Shown: positions 27,706 to 36,670 of the stretch, one piece after another | Layout of the letters: each line of letters starts with the position of its first letter | Numbering within the stretch: position 1 is the stretch's first letter | Assembly: GCA_963845285.1 (NCBI GenBank) | Contig: CAWJRO010000006.1 | Span: 1 to 64,000 of the forward strand | Source: Methanobacterium_C sp963845285 | GTDB lineage: Archaea > Methanobacteriota > Methanobacteria > Methanobacteriales > Methanobacteriaceae | DNA length: 64,000 nt | Direction of reading: 5' to 3' | Notes under the pieces: model-generated | Database searches by the model: none | Told to the model about the DNA's origin: nothing | What the model saw: only the letters and a program-made list of their open reading frames with translations | Program-made: the position numbers and the translations under genes

Positions 27706-28506
27706 ATGGTATACGATGTACATTACAGTCCTGGGGAAACAATAATAGCTGAAAACCGCAGGAAACATATGAATCCCAGTTATGAACTAAAAGAAATGAG
27801 AAATATTGCAGATGAAGACATAGTTAAACTTTTAGGACACAGAAATCCTGGAGAAGGTTATAAAACAGTTCATCCTCCACTTGATGAAATGGACTTTGAA
27901 GAAGATGTAATGAAAGATTTAGTGGAACCTATTGATGGTGCAAAAGAAGGTGTAAGAGTTAGATACGTCCAGTTTGCAGATTCCATGTACAATGCTCCTG
28001 CTCAACCATACGATAGGGCAAGGACTTACATGTGGAGGTATCGTGGTGTTGATACAGGAACTCTATCAGGTCGACAGGTTATTGAGATGAGGGAACTCGA
28101 TCTGGAGACAATAACTAAATCTTTGATTGAAACAGAATTATTTGACCCTGCAAAAACAGGTTTAAGAGGTGCAACTGTTCATGGACATTCTTTAAGGTTA
28201 GATGAAAATGGTCTAATGTTCGATGCCCTACAGAGGTATGTCTATAACGAAAAAACAGGACATGTGAACTACATAAAAGATCAAGTTGGAAGACCTTTAG
28301 ATGAACCAGTAGATGTTGGTGAACCTTTAGAAGAAGATCATCTGAAAAAAATTACCACTATTTACAGAAGTGACAACGTAGGAATGAGAGAAGACAAAGA
28401 AGCCATTGAAGTAGTTGAAACAATTCACACTGCAAGAACCTATGGTGGGTTTGGAATGGAAGTTTTCAAACATGATTTAAGATGCAAATTAGGTGATAAA
28501 AAATGA
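27706..28506 (+). CDS. mrtG: Methyl-coenzyme M reductase II subunit gamma
   Basis: The 266-residue gamma subunit lines the F430 and substrate channel. The ATG at 27706 is preferred over GTG at 27697 because AGGGTGAT is then correctly spaced and the family starts close to the YSPG motif. Conserved stretches are RVRYVQFADSMYNAPAQPYD, AGTLSGRQ-like TGTLSGRQVIEMRE and GATVHGHSLRLDENG. Its stop overlaps the mrtA start (ATGA). Confidence 0.94.
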   Translation: MVYDVHYSPGETIIAENRRKHMNPSYELKEMRNIADEDIVKLLGHRNPGEGYKTVHPPLDEMDFEEDVMKDLVEPIDGAKEGVRVRYVQFADSMYNAPAQPYDRARTYMWRYRGVDTGTLSGRQVIEMRELDLETITKSLIETELFDPAKTGLRGATVHGHSLRLDENGLMFDALQRYVYNEKTGHVNYIKDQVGRPLDEPVDVGEPLEEDHLKKITTIYRSDNVGMREDKEAIEVVETIHTARTYGGFGMEVFKHDLRCKLGDKK

Positions 28507-30158
28507 ACGATGAAAAGAAGTTATTTTTAAAAGCCTTAAAAAGTAAATTTGATGAAGATCCCAAGGAAAACTACACCAACTTTTACTGCTTCGGAGGCTG
28601 GAAACAGTCCCCAAGAAAAAGAGAGTTCAATGAATATGCCAAAAAAATAGTTAAAGAAAGAGGAGGACTTCCTTTTTACAATCCTGATATTGGAGTTCCT
28701 TTAGGTCAGAGAAAATTAATGGCATACAAGATTTCTGGAACAGACACATATGTTGAAGGGGATGACCTTCATTTTTGTAACAACTCCGCAATACAACAGT
28801 TAGTAGATGACATCAAAAGAACTGTTATAGTTGGAATGGACACTGCTCATTCAGTTCTTGAAAAACGTTTGGGTGTTGAGGTAACTCCTGAGACAATAAA
28901 CGAGTACATGGAAACAATCAACCATGCACTTCCAGGGGGAGCTGTTGTGCAGGAACACATGGTTGAGGTCCATCCAGGCCTTGTGGCAGACTGTTACGCT
29001 AAAATTTTCACAGGAGACGATAACCTTGCAGATGAACTTGATTCAAGGTTCATTATAGACATAAATAAGGAATTCCCCGAAGATCAGGCCAAAATGTTAA
29101 AGGAATATGTGGGCAACAAAACTTATCAGGTGAGCAGAGTACCAACACTGGTTGTAAGGGCCTGTGATGGCGGTACAACCTCAAGATGGTCTGCAATGCA
29201 GATTGGTATGAGCTTTATTTCAGCGTACAAATTATGTGCAGGAGAAGCTGCGATTGCAGATTTTTCTTATGCTGCCAAACATGCAGATGTTATTGGAATG
29301 GGTAATTTTTTACCTGCAAGAAGAGCAAGAGGGCCCAATGAACCGGGAGGGGTTCCATTTGGAGTGCTTGCGGATATGGTACAGACTTCAAGGGTATCAG
29401 ATGATCCTGCAAAAATAACACTTGAGGTTATTGCAGCTGCAGCTGTGGTATATGATCAGGTATGGCTCGGTTCTTACATGTCAGGTGGAGTTGGTTTCAC
29501 ACAGTACGCCAGTGCGACTTACACAGACGACATACTGGATGACTTCATTTATTATGGTCTTGAGTACGTTGAAGATAAATATGGACTGTGTGGCAAAAAA
29601 GCAGATATGGATATTATCCGGGACATAGCCAGCGAAGTAACATTATATGGACTTGAACAGTATGAATATCCTGCTCTGCTTGAGGATCACTTCGGAGGTT
29701 CTCAGAGAACTGCGGTTGTTTCGGCAGCAGCAGGATGTTCCTGTGCATTTGCAACTGCAAACTCAAATGCAGGAATCAATGGATGGTACTTAAGCCAGAT
29801 ACTGCATAAAGAGGGCCACAGCAGGTTAGGATTCTATGGGTACGACCTTCAGGATCAGTGCGGAGCATCCAACTCACTTTCAATAAGAAGTGATGAAGGG
29901 CTTATTCATGAGTTAAGAGGTCCTAATTACCCTAATTATGCAATGAACGTTGGACATCAACCAGAATATGCTGGAATAGCTCAAGCTCCTCATGCTGCGA
30001 GGGGAGATGCATTCTGTGTCAACCCACTCATAAAAATTGCATTTGCAGACAAGAACTTAACATTTGACTTTGCAAATCCAAGAAAATCCATAGCTAAAGG
30101 GGCTTTGAGGGAATTCATGCCAAGTGGGGAAAGAGATTTAATTAACCCTGCAAGTTAA
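28503..30158 (+). CDS. mrtA: Methyl-coenzyme M reductase II subunit alpha
   Basis: The 551-residue catalytic alpha subunit forms methane from methyl-coenzyme M and coenzyme B at F430. The nickel-ligand glutamine lies in AVVQEHMVEVHPG. Sites of modification known in the family are visible: the thioglycine and methylcysteine region LGFYGYDLQDQCGASNS (about residues 440-456), and the arginine in the RARGPNEPGG segment. The last helix region GIAQAPHAARGDAFCVNP is intact. It ends the operon, and a hairpin terminator follows at once. Confidence 0.96.
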   Translation: MNDEKKLFLKALKSKFDEDPKENYTNFYCFGGWKQSPRKREFNEYAKKIVKERGGLPFYNPDIGVPLGQRKLMAYKISGTDTYVEGDDLHFCNNSAIQQLVDDIKRTVIVGMDTAHSVLEKRLGVEVTPETINEYMETINHALPGGAVVQEHMVEVHPGLVADCYAKIFTGDDNLADELDSRFIIDINKEFPEDQAKMLKEYVGNKTYQVSRVPTLVVRACDGGTTSRWSAMQIGMSFISAYKLCAGEAAIADFSYAAKHADVIGMGNFLPARRARGPNEPGGVPFGVLADMVQTSRVSDDPAKITLEVIAAAAVVYDQVWLGSYMSGGVGFTQYASATYTDDILDDFIYYGLEYVEDKYGLCGKKADMDIIRDIASEVTLYGLEQYEYPALLEDHFGGSQRTAVVSAAAGCSCAFATANSNAGINGWYLSQILHKEGHSRLGFYGYDLQDQCGASNSLSIRSDEGLIHELRGPNYPNYAMNVGHQPEYAGIAQAPHAARGDAFCVNPLIKIAFADKNLTFDFANPRKSIAKGALREFMPSGERDLINPAS

Positions 30159-30198
30159 TGGTTTATGGTGGAATTTCCACCAAAAAAACCATTTTTTA
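30158..30198 (+). terminator. Two-tier hairpin terminator of the mrt operon
   Basis: ATGGTTT (30158-30164) pairs with AAACCAT (30186-30192), and inside it GGTGGAA (30167-30173) pairs with TTCCACC (30175-30181). A run of six T follows. The hairpin begins at the last base of the mrtA stop codon. Confidence 0.7.
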
Positions 30199-30329
30199 TG
30201 AATTTCCCATTTAAAATTCTTTTTTCAACTTTTTATTTTTAAAAATTTTATAACTACAAAGTTTTTAAAATAATGCCATGTAAAAATCGTTTAGTATAAC
30301 GTGACCACTTAATAATATTTTTGAGCGTG

Positions 30330-30600
30330 CATGTTAAATCTTTTATTTTAGCTTGTAAAACTTGGGGGATGTTTATAAGATTCAAGTTCCACTGCAAATA
30401 TAATATGCACGGAAAACTCAATTTTATTGTGTTTTAAGTTCTGTTAAGTTGTTTACACGAAAATAAGCATAATCCAAAAAAAATTGCAACTTAAACCATC
30501 TTAAATCATTATTCCAATTCATAGGGATCATAGTGGGTTTAAACATTAGATGCTTAAACCCGATCCTTATGTGGCTTGTTAAACCGAAACAATATTCTGG
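30330..30600 (-). pseudogene. Decayed copy of the HTH-gene locus
   Basis: Bases about 30333-30416 match the middle of the HTH gene at 11040-11125 (shared words TTTATAAGAT, AATATGCA, TTAGCTTGTAAAAC versus TTAGCCTGTAAAAC). Bases about 30437-30597 then match that gene's upstream flank (GTTGTTTACAC, CATAATCCAAAAAAAA, GGGTTTAAACATTA, CTTATGTGGCTT). The start of the gene is deleted and the rest is full of stops. It lacks the mobile element present in the intact locus. Nothing else is seen in the spacer 30199-30742. Confidence 0.75.
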
Positions 30601-30742
30601 TTGAAATATCGGACAAAGAACAATTTATTCTTTTTATATATAAATGTATGTATAATAATAAAAAATGTATTACAAATCTATGCGAATCGCGTTCCTCAGT
30701 AACACTGAAAGAATGAATCTAGAAAGGAGAAGGTAAAAAAAA

Positions 30743-31549
30743 TTAAACAGACGCCTTTTTAATAAGGACTGAAGTATTGTTCACTTTACCTGTTGGAAAA
30801 ACCCTGCCAATTTCTTCAAATCCTGAAAGAGACTCTTTTGTAATTGAAGAATATAAAATAGCCCTCATACCACTATAGGTCCTGTAAAGTATCTTGGTTT
30901 CAGTATCAGTGCAATTTCTTACAGTGCTGAAAACCTTATATTTGGGCTCTGCAAATGCCGCAACCATAACAGCATCATATTCTAAGTGGGATAATTCAGT
31001 TTCATCGCCACATATAACTTCTATTTGTGAATTTAAACCCAGTTTATCCAGAACTTTTCTGGAAAGGGCAGCTATCTCGGGGATTACCTCAACACTGATG
31101 CCCTTAACACCAAAGAATTTATTGAAAAGTATCAAAGTGAGCGGCAAAGGTCCTCCACCTATAAAAACAACTCTATCCCCTTTTGAAAATTGTGCAAGGT
31201 GTCCTTCATCACTTACAAGTTTTTCATACCTGTGAAAAAAGTGAAATGACTCTAGTTTAGCCCATGGATCTTCAGATTCAAGGATAGCATGGGCATTGTT
31301 TACCTCAAGATTTGTACCCATATCAACGTAGAATCTTCTGATGGTTTTCAGGGCGTTATTCATCTCTTCATTATTTAATATATGTTTTGCAGAATCAAAA
31401 TCAATAGTTTTATCGTGGGCTATAACTTCCACATCGTCAAGCAGAGGCATGGCCTTATCCAATGGACAACTTTTAAAACCAGAGGTACCATATTCTCCTA
31501 AAGATTGGGATATTTCCCGTATATTACCCCAATATTTGTAACAACACAT
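30743..31549 (-). CDS. Nicotianamine synthase-like protein
   Basis: The 268-residue protein resembles archaeal nicotianamine synthases, which join aminobutyrate groups of S-adenosylmethionine into a metal-binding molecule. After an N-terminal helical part (MCCYKYWGNIREISQSL) comes a Rossmann domain with GDRVVFIGGGPLPLTLILF (about residues 122-140) and EVIPEIAALSRKVLDKLG, then DAVMVAAFAEPKYKVF. Such products chelate nickel, cobalt or iron. GGAGG precedes the ATG. The gene is divergent from a GNAT and a methyltransferase and lies 2.5 kb from an ECF transporter. Confidence 0.85.
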   Translation of the reverse strand: MCCYKYWGNIREISQSLGEYGTSGFKSCPLDKAMPLLDDVEVIAHDKTIDFDSAKHILNNEEMNNALKTIRRFYVDMGTNLEVNNAHAILESEDPWAKLESFHFFHRYEKLVSDEGHLAQFSKGDRVVFIGGGPLPLTLILFNKFFGVKGISVEVIPEIAALSRKVLDKLGLNSQIEVICGDETELSHLEYDAVMVAAFAEPKYKVFSTVRNCTDTETKILYRTYSGMRAILYSSITKESLSGFEEIGRVFPTGKVNNTSVLIKKASV

Positions 31550-31802
31550 ATACTGCCTCCTGTTAATTAATTTAAGTTAAAGGTGAGGCTACGCCATTTA
31601 CCATGAGTTACTATAGATTTCAAGTATAAGTTTCACCCCCACTTCATACTTCCATTTCTTTATTGTTGAACATCACATATAAAGAATATTACTTACTGAC
31701 GTTTAAATCAAGTAAAAGTATTACAAATAGACTGAAAGTATTATTATGAGAATATGGAATCTTCAAAAACTTGAATTTTATCCACAACTATTTTTTAGCA
31801 AA

Positions 31803-31812
31803 TTTTATATAT
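31803..31812 (+). promoter_or_regulatory. TATA box of the GNAT-methyltransferase pair
   Basis: AAATTTTATATATGTTG on the plus strand fits an archaeal TATA box; the message would start near 31835 with a leader of about 75 bases. The remaining part of the divergent spacer 31550-31910 shows nothing I can support. Confidence 0.5.
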
Positions 31813-31910
31813 GTTGATTTAACTAGTTTTTAATATAAATAGAGAGGTTAGTATTACTTAAACAGGAAAATACCCGTTAAAAGTATTAACCTAAAAAAGG
31901 AGGCGCTCCC

Positions 31911-32507
31911 ATTACAGAAATCAACATTAAAACGCTACAAAAAAGAGATATGGATCGTTACAATGTGAAAAAGTTTTTATTTGACGTGATAAAGAACGAT
32001 TTTGGATATGGATACATTCCAAAGTATCATAAAGATATTATTGACATGGAAAATTTTTACATAAACCCCAAAAATAACATATTTCTTCTAGCATTAAACA
32101 CTAAAAATGGAGAAATAGTAGGTACAGCAGGAATACGAGCATATGACAGAGATTTTAAACTTTTGAATGGAAAGTACGATCTAAAAAGCACAGCCAGTTT
32201 TTGTAGAGTATTTGTAAATAAAAAATGGAGACGGAAAGGAGTTGCCTCAGCCCTCATCCACTCAGCAGAAGAATTTTGCGGTAAAAAGGGATATTCAAAG
32301 GTTTACCTCCACACACAAAAAACAGTCAAAGGATCCCTTGATTTCTGGCTTTCAAACGGTTATAAAATAGTTTCAGACACCGAAAACAAATTAGGGACTG
32401 TTCACATGGAAAAAAACATCAAAAAACATCTTGTTGAACCTGAAAGATGTGATAGCTTAACCTTTGAGCTGGAACAGGTAAAAAATCGAATTTCATCAAA
32501 TTCATGA
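31911..32507 (+). CDS. GNAT-family acetyltransferase, possible ATT start
   Basis: A GNAT N-acetyltransferase with the coenzyme A loop WRRKGVASALIHSAEEF (RRKGVA is the Q/R-x-x-G-x-G/A motif) and the last strand VYLHTQKTVKGSLDFWLSNG. The first ATG of the frame is 31950, but it has no ribosome site and would cut off the first strand. Thirteen codons upstream the frame starts at ATT 31911, seven bases after AAAAAAGGAGG, and then reads xTEINIKTLQKRDMDRYNV, a normal GNAT start. Either ATT is used or a base is wrong. The ribosome site itself can pair within GGAGGCGCTCC. Substrate unknown; its neighbours suggest a small amine or metallophore. Confidence 0.82.
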   Translation: MTEINIKTLQKRDMDRYNVKKFLFDVIKNDFGYGYIPKYHKDIIDMENFYINPKNNIFLLALNTKNGEIVGTAGIRAYDRDFKLLNGKYDLKSTASFCRVFVNKKWRRKGVASALIHSAEEFCGKKGYSKVYLHTQKTVKGSLDFWLSNGYKIVSDTENKLGTVHMEKNIKKHLVEPERCDSLTFELEQVKNRISSNS

Positions 32508-32540
32508 AGGCATTCAATTCAATATTTGGAGATTTTATAA

Positions 32541-33224
32541 ATGGAAAGTAATTCAAATGAAAAAGTTTGGTTTCTAGGACGTAGTTACTACGAGTATCTG
32601 AAAATGTTCAATTTAACAGGAAAACAGCTACGATATGAAAATGTATTGGATTGTGCTGCAGGTGCAAGTTCTTTCACTCCTATATTATCAAAAAAAGGAT
32701 TTAACAGCACAGCCGTTGATGTATGTTACGGTGTTGACCTTCAAGTCATATCAGAACGCTGCGAGAACGATTTCAACACACTGATTGATTTCCACTCCAA
32801 ACTTGCAAATAAAACAGATTGGGATTTCTTCAAAGATTCTGATGACATGATAAAATACCGTACTGAAGTGTATAAAGAATTTATTGATGATTACAGTAGG
32901 AACTATGAGAAATATGTTAAAGCCAAACTGCCTACTTTACCATTTCCAGATAACAACTTTTCACTGGTACTGTGTTCTCATCTCCTGTTCCTTTACGATG
33001 ACCGCCTCAACTACGATTTCCACATTAAATCAGTAAATGAAATGCTCAGAGTGGCAGAAGAAGTTAGAATTTTTCCAATAGTCCACCTTAAGGGTAAAGG
33101 AGAAAGGTCAGCATTTGTAAACCAATTGATAGATGATCTAAGTCCAGATGCGAATATAAAAATTTTGAAGGTGGATTATGAGTTCAGGCAGGGTGCAAAT
33201 GAGATGATAAAAATAACCAAATAA
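32541..33224 (+). CDS. SAM-dependent methyltransferase-like protein
   Basis: The 227-residue protein has a class I methyltransferase core: VLDCAAGASSFTPILSKKGF (motif I, about residues 37-56), VDVCYGVD (end of strand 2) and a motif near LPFPDNNFSLVLCSHLLFLY (about residues 132-151). Motif I has CAAGASS where DxGxGxG is usual; this form is common in archaeal relatives. It is 33 bases after the GNAT gene, with GGAG before the ATG, and probably co-transcribed. The substrate is unknown; methylation of a nicotianamine-type product is a guess. Confidence 0.82.
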   Translation: MESNSNEKVWFLGRSYYEYLKMFNLTGKQLRYENVLDCAAGASSFTPILSKKGFNSTAVDVCYGVDLQVISERCENDFNTLIDFHSKLANKTDWDFFKDSDDMIKYRTEVYKEFIDDYSRNYEKYVKAKLPTLPFPDNNFSLVLCSHLLFLYDDRLNYDFHIKSVNEMLRVAEEVRIFPIVHLKGKGERSAFVNQLIDDLSPDANIKILKVDYEFRQGANEMIKITK

Positions 33225-33369
33225 AATTCCATTTCATTGAATGAAATAATTTGAATTATATCTTTTAATGATCATATCCTAATGAGATTATAGCTTTAAT
33301 GCCTAAAAATAGGATGGATCTTTTTTAACAGGACAATTAAACCTTTATGGGATAATTAAACCTTATGCA

Positions 33370-33609
33370 TCAAAGTCCTTTAAATACATCTTTTTCTACG
33401 AAGACTATGTTTTCATCATAAGTTAATCTATATTCTTTTTTACTTTGAAAAACTTTAATTAAAGCATCTTCAATGATTTCCATGTTTTTAGTACTATAAG
33501 GAAAACTTACCCATACTATACTTTTAGTTTTTTTTAATTTTAGATATCTTAATTTTTCTAAGGTTTCTTCTAATGTTATCTCCCTATTGTACAAAATTAT
33601 CTGCTCCAT
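33370..33609 (-). CDS. Hypothetical protein, 79 residues
   Basis: A small frame with a plausible alpha/beta pattern (MEQIILYNREITLEETLEKL, then SIVWVSFPYSTKNMEIIEDALIK). No ribosome site is visible before the ATG and no family is recognised. It is supported only by its composition and the lack of a better frame in this spacer. Confidence 0.5.
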   Translation of the reverse strand: MEQIILYNREITLEETLEKLRYLKLKKTKSIVWVSFPYSTKNMEIIEDALIKVFQSKKEYRLTYDENIVFVEKDVFKGL

Positions 33610-33702
33610 TATTAGTATTTAGAATTATAAATTATAATAGGACATCAAGTGATACATTTGAGCGAATTTGATTCAAGAGATGCCCCATATAAACTTATTA
33701 TC

Positions 33703-33734
33703 GTAGGGACCCACTATGGCTACTGGATCCCTAC
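33703..33734 (+). other. Hairpin followed by a strong ribosome site and a 10-codon frame
   Basis: GTAGGGA (33703-33709) pairs with TCCCTAC (33728-33734). Twelve bases on, AAGGAGG and an ATG at 33754 begin a frame of only ten codons. The arrangement could be a small RNA or a leader. It is in the 33610-34029 spacer, where I see no normal gene. Confidence 0.35.
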
Positions 33735-34029
33735 ATCGAATATCTAAGGAGGAATGGTTTTGATCAAATTAATAAAATTCCTTTAATTTTGTATTACTTA
33801 AACTATTCTTCTTCCTAACGTTCAATACTTGGTCTTTTTAGTATTTAATACTTTCTAATTAATTTTTATTATTACTTTTAGCCAAGAATTCAAGTTATTT
33901 TTAATACCAAATACATTTTTAATACTATTTTAAAAATAACCAATATATTTTAATACCAAACACCTCTTAGATTAAATTGAGCTAAACTATTTGGACATCC
34001 TAAATTTTTATTTCATATAACTTTTCTAT

Positions 34030-34854
34030 TCAGCCAAAACTATGGTAATAAAGTCCTATTTCCCCCATCAAACCAAATTTATAAAGTGTCAAAAGGATCA
34101 ACGCGCTTAAAACCCAGAAAGAAAAAATATAAAAGCAGTCCATCCGTGTAAATTCTATTTTCCTAAAGAAAGTACGTTCTTTGAATGCACCAAATGCACG
34201 TCCATCCATGGATAAGGCCGTTCTTTCCCCTATTCTTATTGCATTTACAATAAGTGGAATGCTGTATCTTTTTGTCTTTTCATAGTATGATCTGATCCCA
34301 CGTTCTTCTGATATTCCCATCACCTTATGAGCAGATCTCACAACGTTAAACTCGGTTTCCATCATAGGCAGAAATCTGAAAGCTACCAATACACTGTAAC
34401 TGAACCTGTAAGGAAGTTTCAGGTTTTGTATTAATGATCCTATGAATTTACTTGGTTCAGTAGTGAGAGTGAATGGCAGTGCTAATATTAGTAAGGCGTA
34501 TATTCGCAGAGCAATCGCGGTTCCAGCATACACACTAATCTGATAAACATTAAAAGACCCCACACTGAACAGAATTGGTGAACTGATTGTTAATTCTCTC
34601 CTAGTTACAAATAAAAACAATAAAAAAATGGAAAAAGAAAATAGTAAAATGGGAATTGAAATCTTTAAAACCTTATTTAAAGGAATTTTCCCCAGTACAA
34701 GGATGATGAACACAGTTAAAACTGTGAAAGCAAGCGGCGTCCACACACCGTTGATCACACACAGCAGAATAAATATGGGAATGGGGGCGGCAATCTTACT
34801 CAGAGGGTTTAATCTGTTCAAGAAGGAATTATTGTCGTAGTAAAAGAATTTCAT
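34030..34854 (-). CDS. ECF transporter T component (EcfT/CbiQ-like)
   Basis: The 274-residue membrane protein is the coupling component of an energy-coupling-factor vitamin or metal transporter, with about six spans. The C-terminal coupling motif SMDGRAFGAF (about residues 215-224) is of the ARG type that contacts the ATPases, and the first motif region is VVRSAHKVMGISEERG. It ends the minus-strand set S-AA-T and starts six bases after the ATPase stop, so it is co-transcribed. Confidence 0.9.
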   Translation of the reverse strand: MKFFYYDNNSFLNRLNPLSKIAAPIPIFILLCVINGVWTPLAFTVLTVFIILVLGKIPLNKVLKISIPILLFSFSIFLLFLFVTRRELTISSPILFSVGSFNVYQISVYAGTAIALRIYALLILALPFTLTTEPSKFIGSLIQNLKLPYRFSYSVLVAFRFLPMMETEFNVVRSAHKVMGISEERGIRSYYEKTKRYSIPLIVNAIRIGERTALSMDGRAFGAFKERTFFRKIEFTRMDCFYIFSFWVLSALILLTLYKFGLMGEIGLYYHSFG

Positions 34855-34860
34855 AAAATA

Positions 34861-36585
34861 TCATTGCTGTTTAAGTGCATTTACATATTCTTCTGGAGTG
34901 ACCATTCCCTTCCAGTCTTCATTGTATTGAGATAAATTTTTAGATAATCTTAGAAGTGGAGGAGGGGTTAAATGGGCTTTACTGAGTATTTCATCATTTT
35001 TGAAAAGTTTGTGTGTTGGGCCAGTGAAAATAGCTTCTCCCTCAGCCATCACCATCACATTCCTAGTGTATTCAGCAACTATATTCATGTCATGGGTGAT
35101 GATGATTATGGTTTTACCTTCCTGATTTAGAGATTTTAGAAGGGATAAAAGTTCACTGGAACTTTTCAGATCCTGACCAAAGGTAGGTTCATCCAGTATC
35201 AAGATATCCTGTCCTAAAGTTAACACGGTAGCCACACTCAAGAGTCGTTTTTGACCATGACTCAACGTATAAGGACTCATCTTAGCATATGGTTTGATCC
35301 TAAATCGTTCTAACGTAGAATTTATCCATTTACCAATTTTATCAGGAGAGAAACCCCTCAGCTCCAATCCGAACGTTAACTGTTCTTTTACTGTGTTTTT
35401 GATGAACTGATGCTCCGGGTTCTGGAACACATAACCAATTTTATGGCTTAAATCCTTTGTAGGGATATCCAGTACATCTTTTCCTTCAATAAAAACTTTA
35501 CCAGGGGGAGCCGGGATAATATTTACCATATGTTTGGCCAGAGTAGTTTTTCCTGCTCCATTGGCTCCTACAATAGCTAAAAAATCACCTTTAGACACTT
35601 GTAGATTAATATTTTTTATTGTGTTGTTTGTATTATATGCAAATGATAAATTTCGTATCTCAAGAGCAAGCTCGGAAATGTCTGTTAATTTAACTTCAGA
35701 GGATCCATCTTCAGATTTTTTAGAACGTGGTTTAAATTTTTTAAGAAACTCACAGGCTTCACTTATACTTAAAGGAATACCTCGAAGTTTGATATTATTC
35801 AGTTTGAGTTTATGGGCCAGTAACGCCGTTTGAGGCATCCATATGCCTTCTTTTATGAGCATTTTACCATGTTCGCCAAAGACTTCAAGAGGAGTTCCTT
35901 CCAATAGTTTAACTCCTTCTCTCCCCATAATTACCACTCGATCTACTAAATAGATTAGATCATCAAGTTTGTGTTCTATAATAATAATAGTATGTTTATC
36001 TTTATCCGCTTTTTTAAATGATTCAATGGTTTTAAAAAACTCTAATGTTCCAACAGGGTCCAGATTGGCTGTGGGTTCATCAAAGATAAAAACTGATGGA
36101 CGGATGGCCATAAGAGCTGCCAGCAGTATTTTTTGCTTTTCCCCACCAGAAAGACTATAAACCTCTCTACAACGATAATTAAGCATATCCACATTTTTAA
36201 GAGAATTTATTAATCTCTCTTCCATTTCTTCAGGAGCATAGCAAAGGTTTTCCAGTCCAAAAACCAGTTCATCTTCCACATTCATGTTAACAAATTGAGC
36301 TTCAGGATCCTGAAAAACAATCCCCACTTTTTGTGTAATCTCATAAACTGGCGTTTTAATGTTTTCTTTACCACAGAATCGGACTGTTCCCTCCATTTTA
36401 CCAGGAATCGAGTGGGGTATGATGCCGTTTAAGCTTAAGGCTAAGGTGCTTTTACCGGAACCTGAAGGACCCAAAATCAAGACAACTTCTCCTTTTTTGA
36501 TTTCAAGATTTATCCCTTTCAAAGAATTTTTAGGGTTATTTTCGTATCTGAAACTTAAATTTTCAACATCTATCAAATATTTCAC
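34861..36585 (-). CDS. ECF transporter ATPase, two fused domains
   Basis: The 574-residue protein holds two ABC ATPase domains. Domain 1 has Walker A GPSGSGKST, signature LSGGEKQ and Walker B VFIFDEPTANLD. Domain 2 has GANGAGKTT, LSHGQKR and ILILDEPTFGQD. Both look able to hydrolyse ATP. It powers the adjacent T and S components. A fused double ATPase beside single T and S genes is also the layout of the bacterial YkoEDC thiamine-precursor transporter. Confidence 0.93.
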   Translation of the reverse strand: MKYLIDVENLSFRYENNPKNSLKGINLEIKKGEVVLILGPSGSGKSTLALSLNGIIPHSIPGKMEGTVRFCGKENIKTPVYEITQKVGIVFQDPEAQFVNMNVEDELVFGLENLCYAPEEMEERLINSLKNVDMLNYRCREVYSLSGGEKQKILLAALMAIRPSVFIFDEPTANLDPVGTLEFFKTIESFKKADKDKHTIIIIEHKLDDLIYLVDRVVIMGREGVKLLEGTPLEVFGEHGKMLIKEGIWMPQTALLAHKLKLNNIKLRGIPLSISEACEFLKKFKPRSKKSEDGSSEVKLTDISELALEIRNLSFAYNTNNTIKNINLQVSKGDFLAIVGANGAGKTTLAKHMVNIIPAPPGKVFIEGKDVLDIPTKDLSHKIGYVFQNPEHQFIKNTVKEQLTFGLELRGFSPDKIGKWINSTLERFRIKPYAKMSPYTLSHGQKRLLSVATVLTLGQDILILDEPTFGQDLKSSSELLSLLKSLNQEGKTIIIITHDMNIVAEYTRNVMVMAEGEAIFTGPTHKLFKNDEILSKAHLTPPPLLRLSKNLSQYNEDWKGMVTPEEYVNALKQQ

Positions 36586-36670
36586 CTTTTCACTACTCTA
36601 AACTTCATTTATAATCCTGATCATTGAGATACAAAAAATAAAGAAAAAATAAAGTATTTATGGGGTTTCT

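Noticed and set aside
27200..28506. A hidden mcrC gene in the reductase operon
   Set aside because: The gaps D-G and G-A are overlaps, so no room exists; the operon is the mrt type that lacks C.
13288..33665. Near-match GATACAyTTGAGCGAA in two spacers (13288-13303 and 33650-33665)
   Set aside because: A 15/16 match is expected by chance in an AT-rich 64-kb window, and the surroundings do not align.
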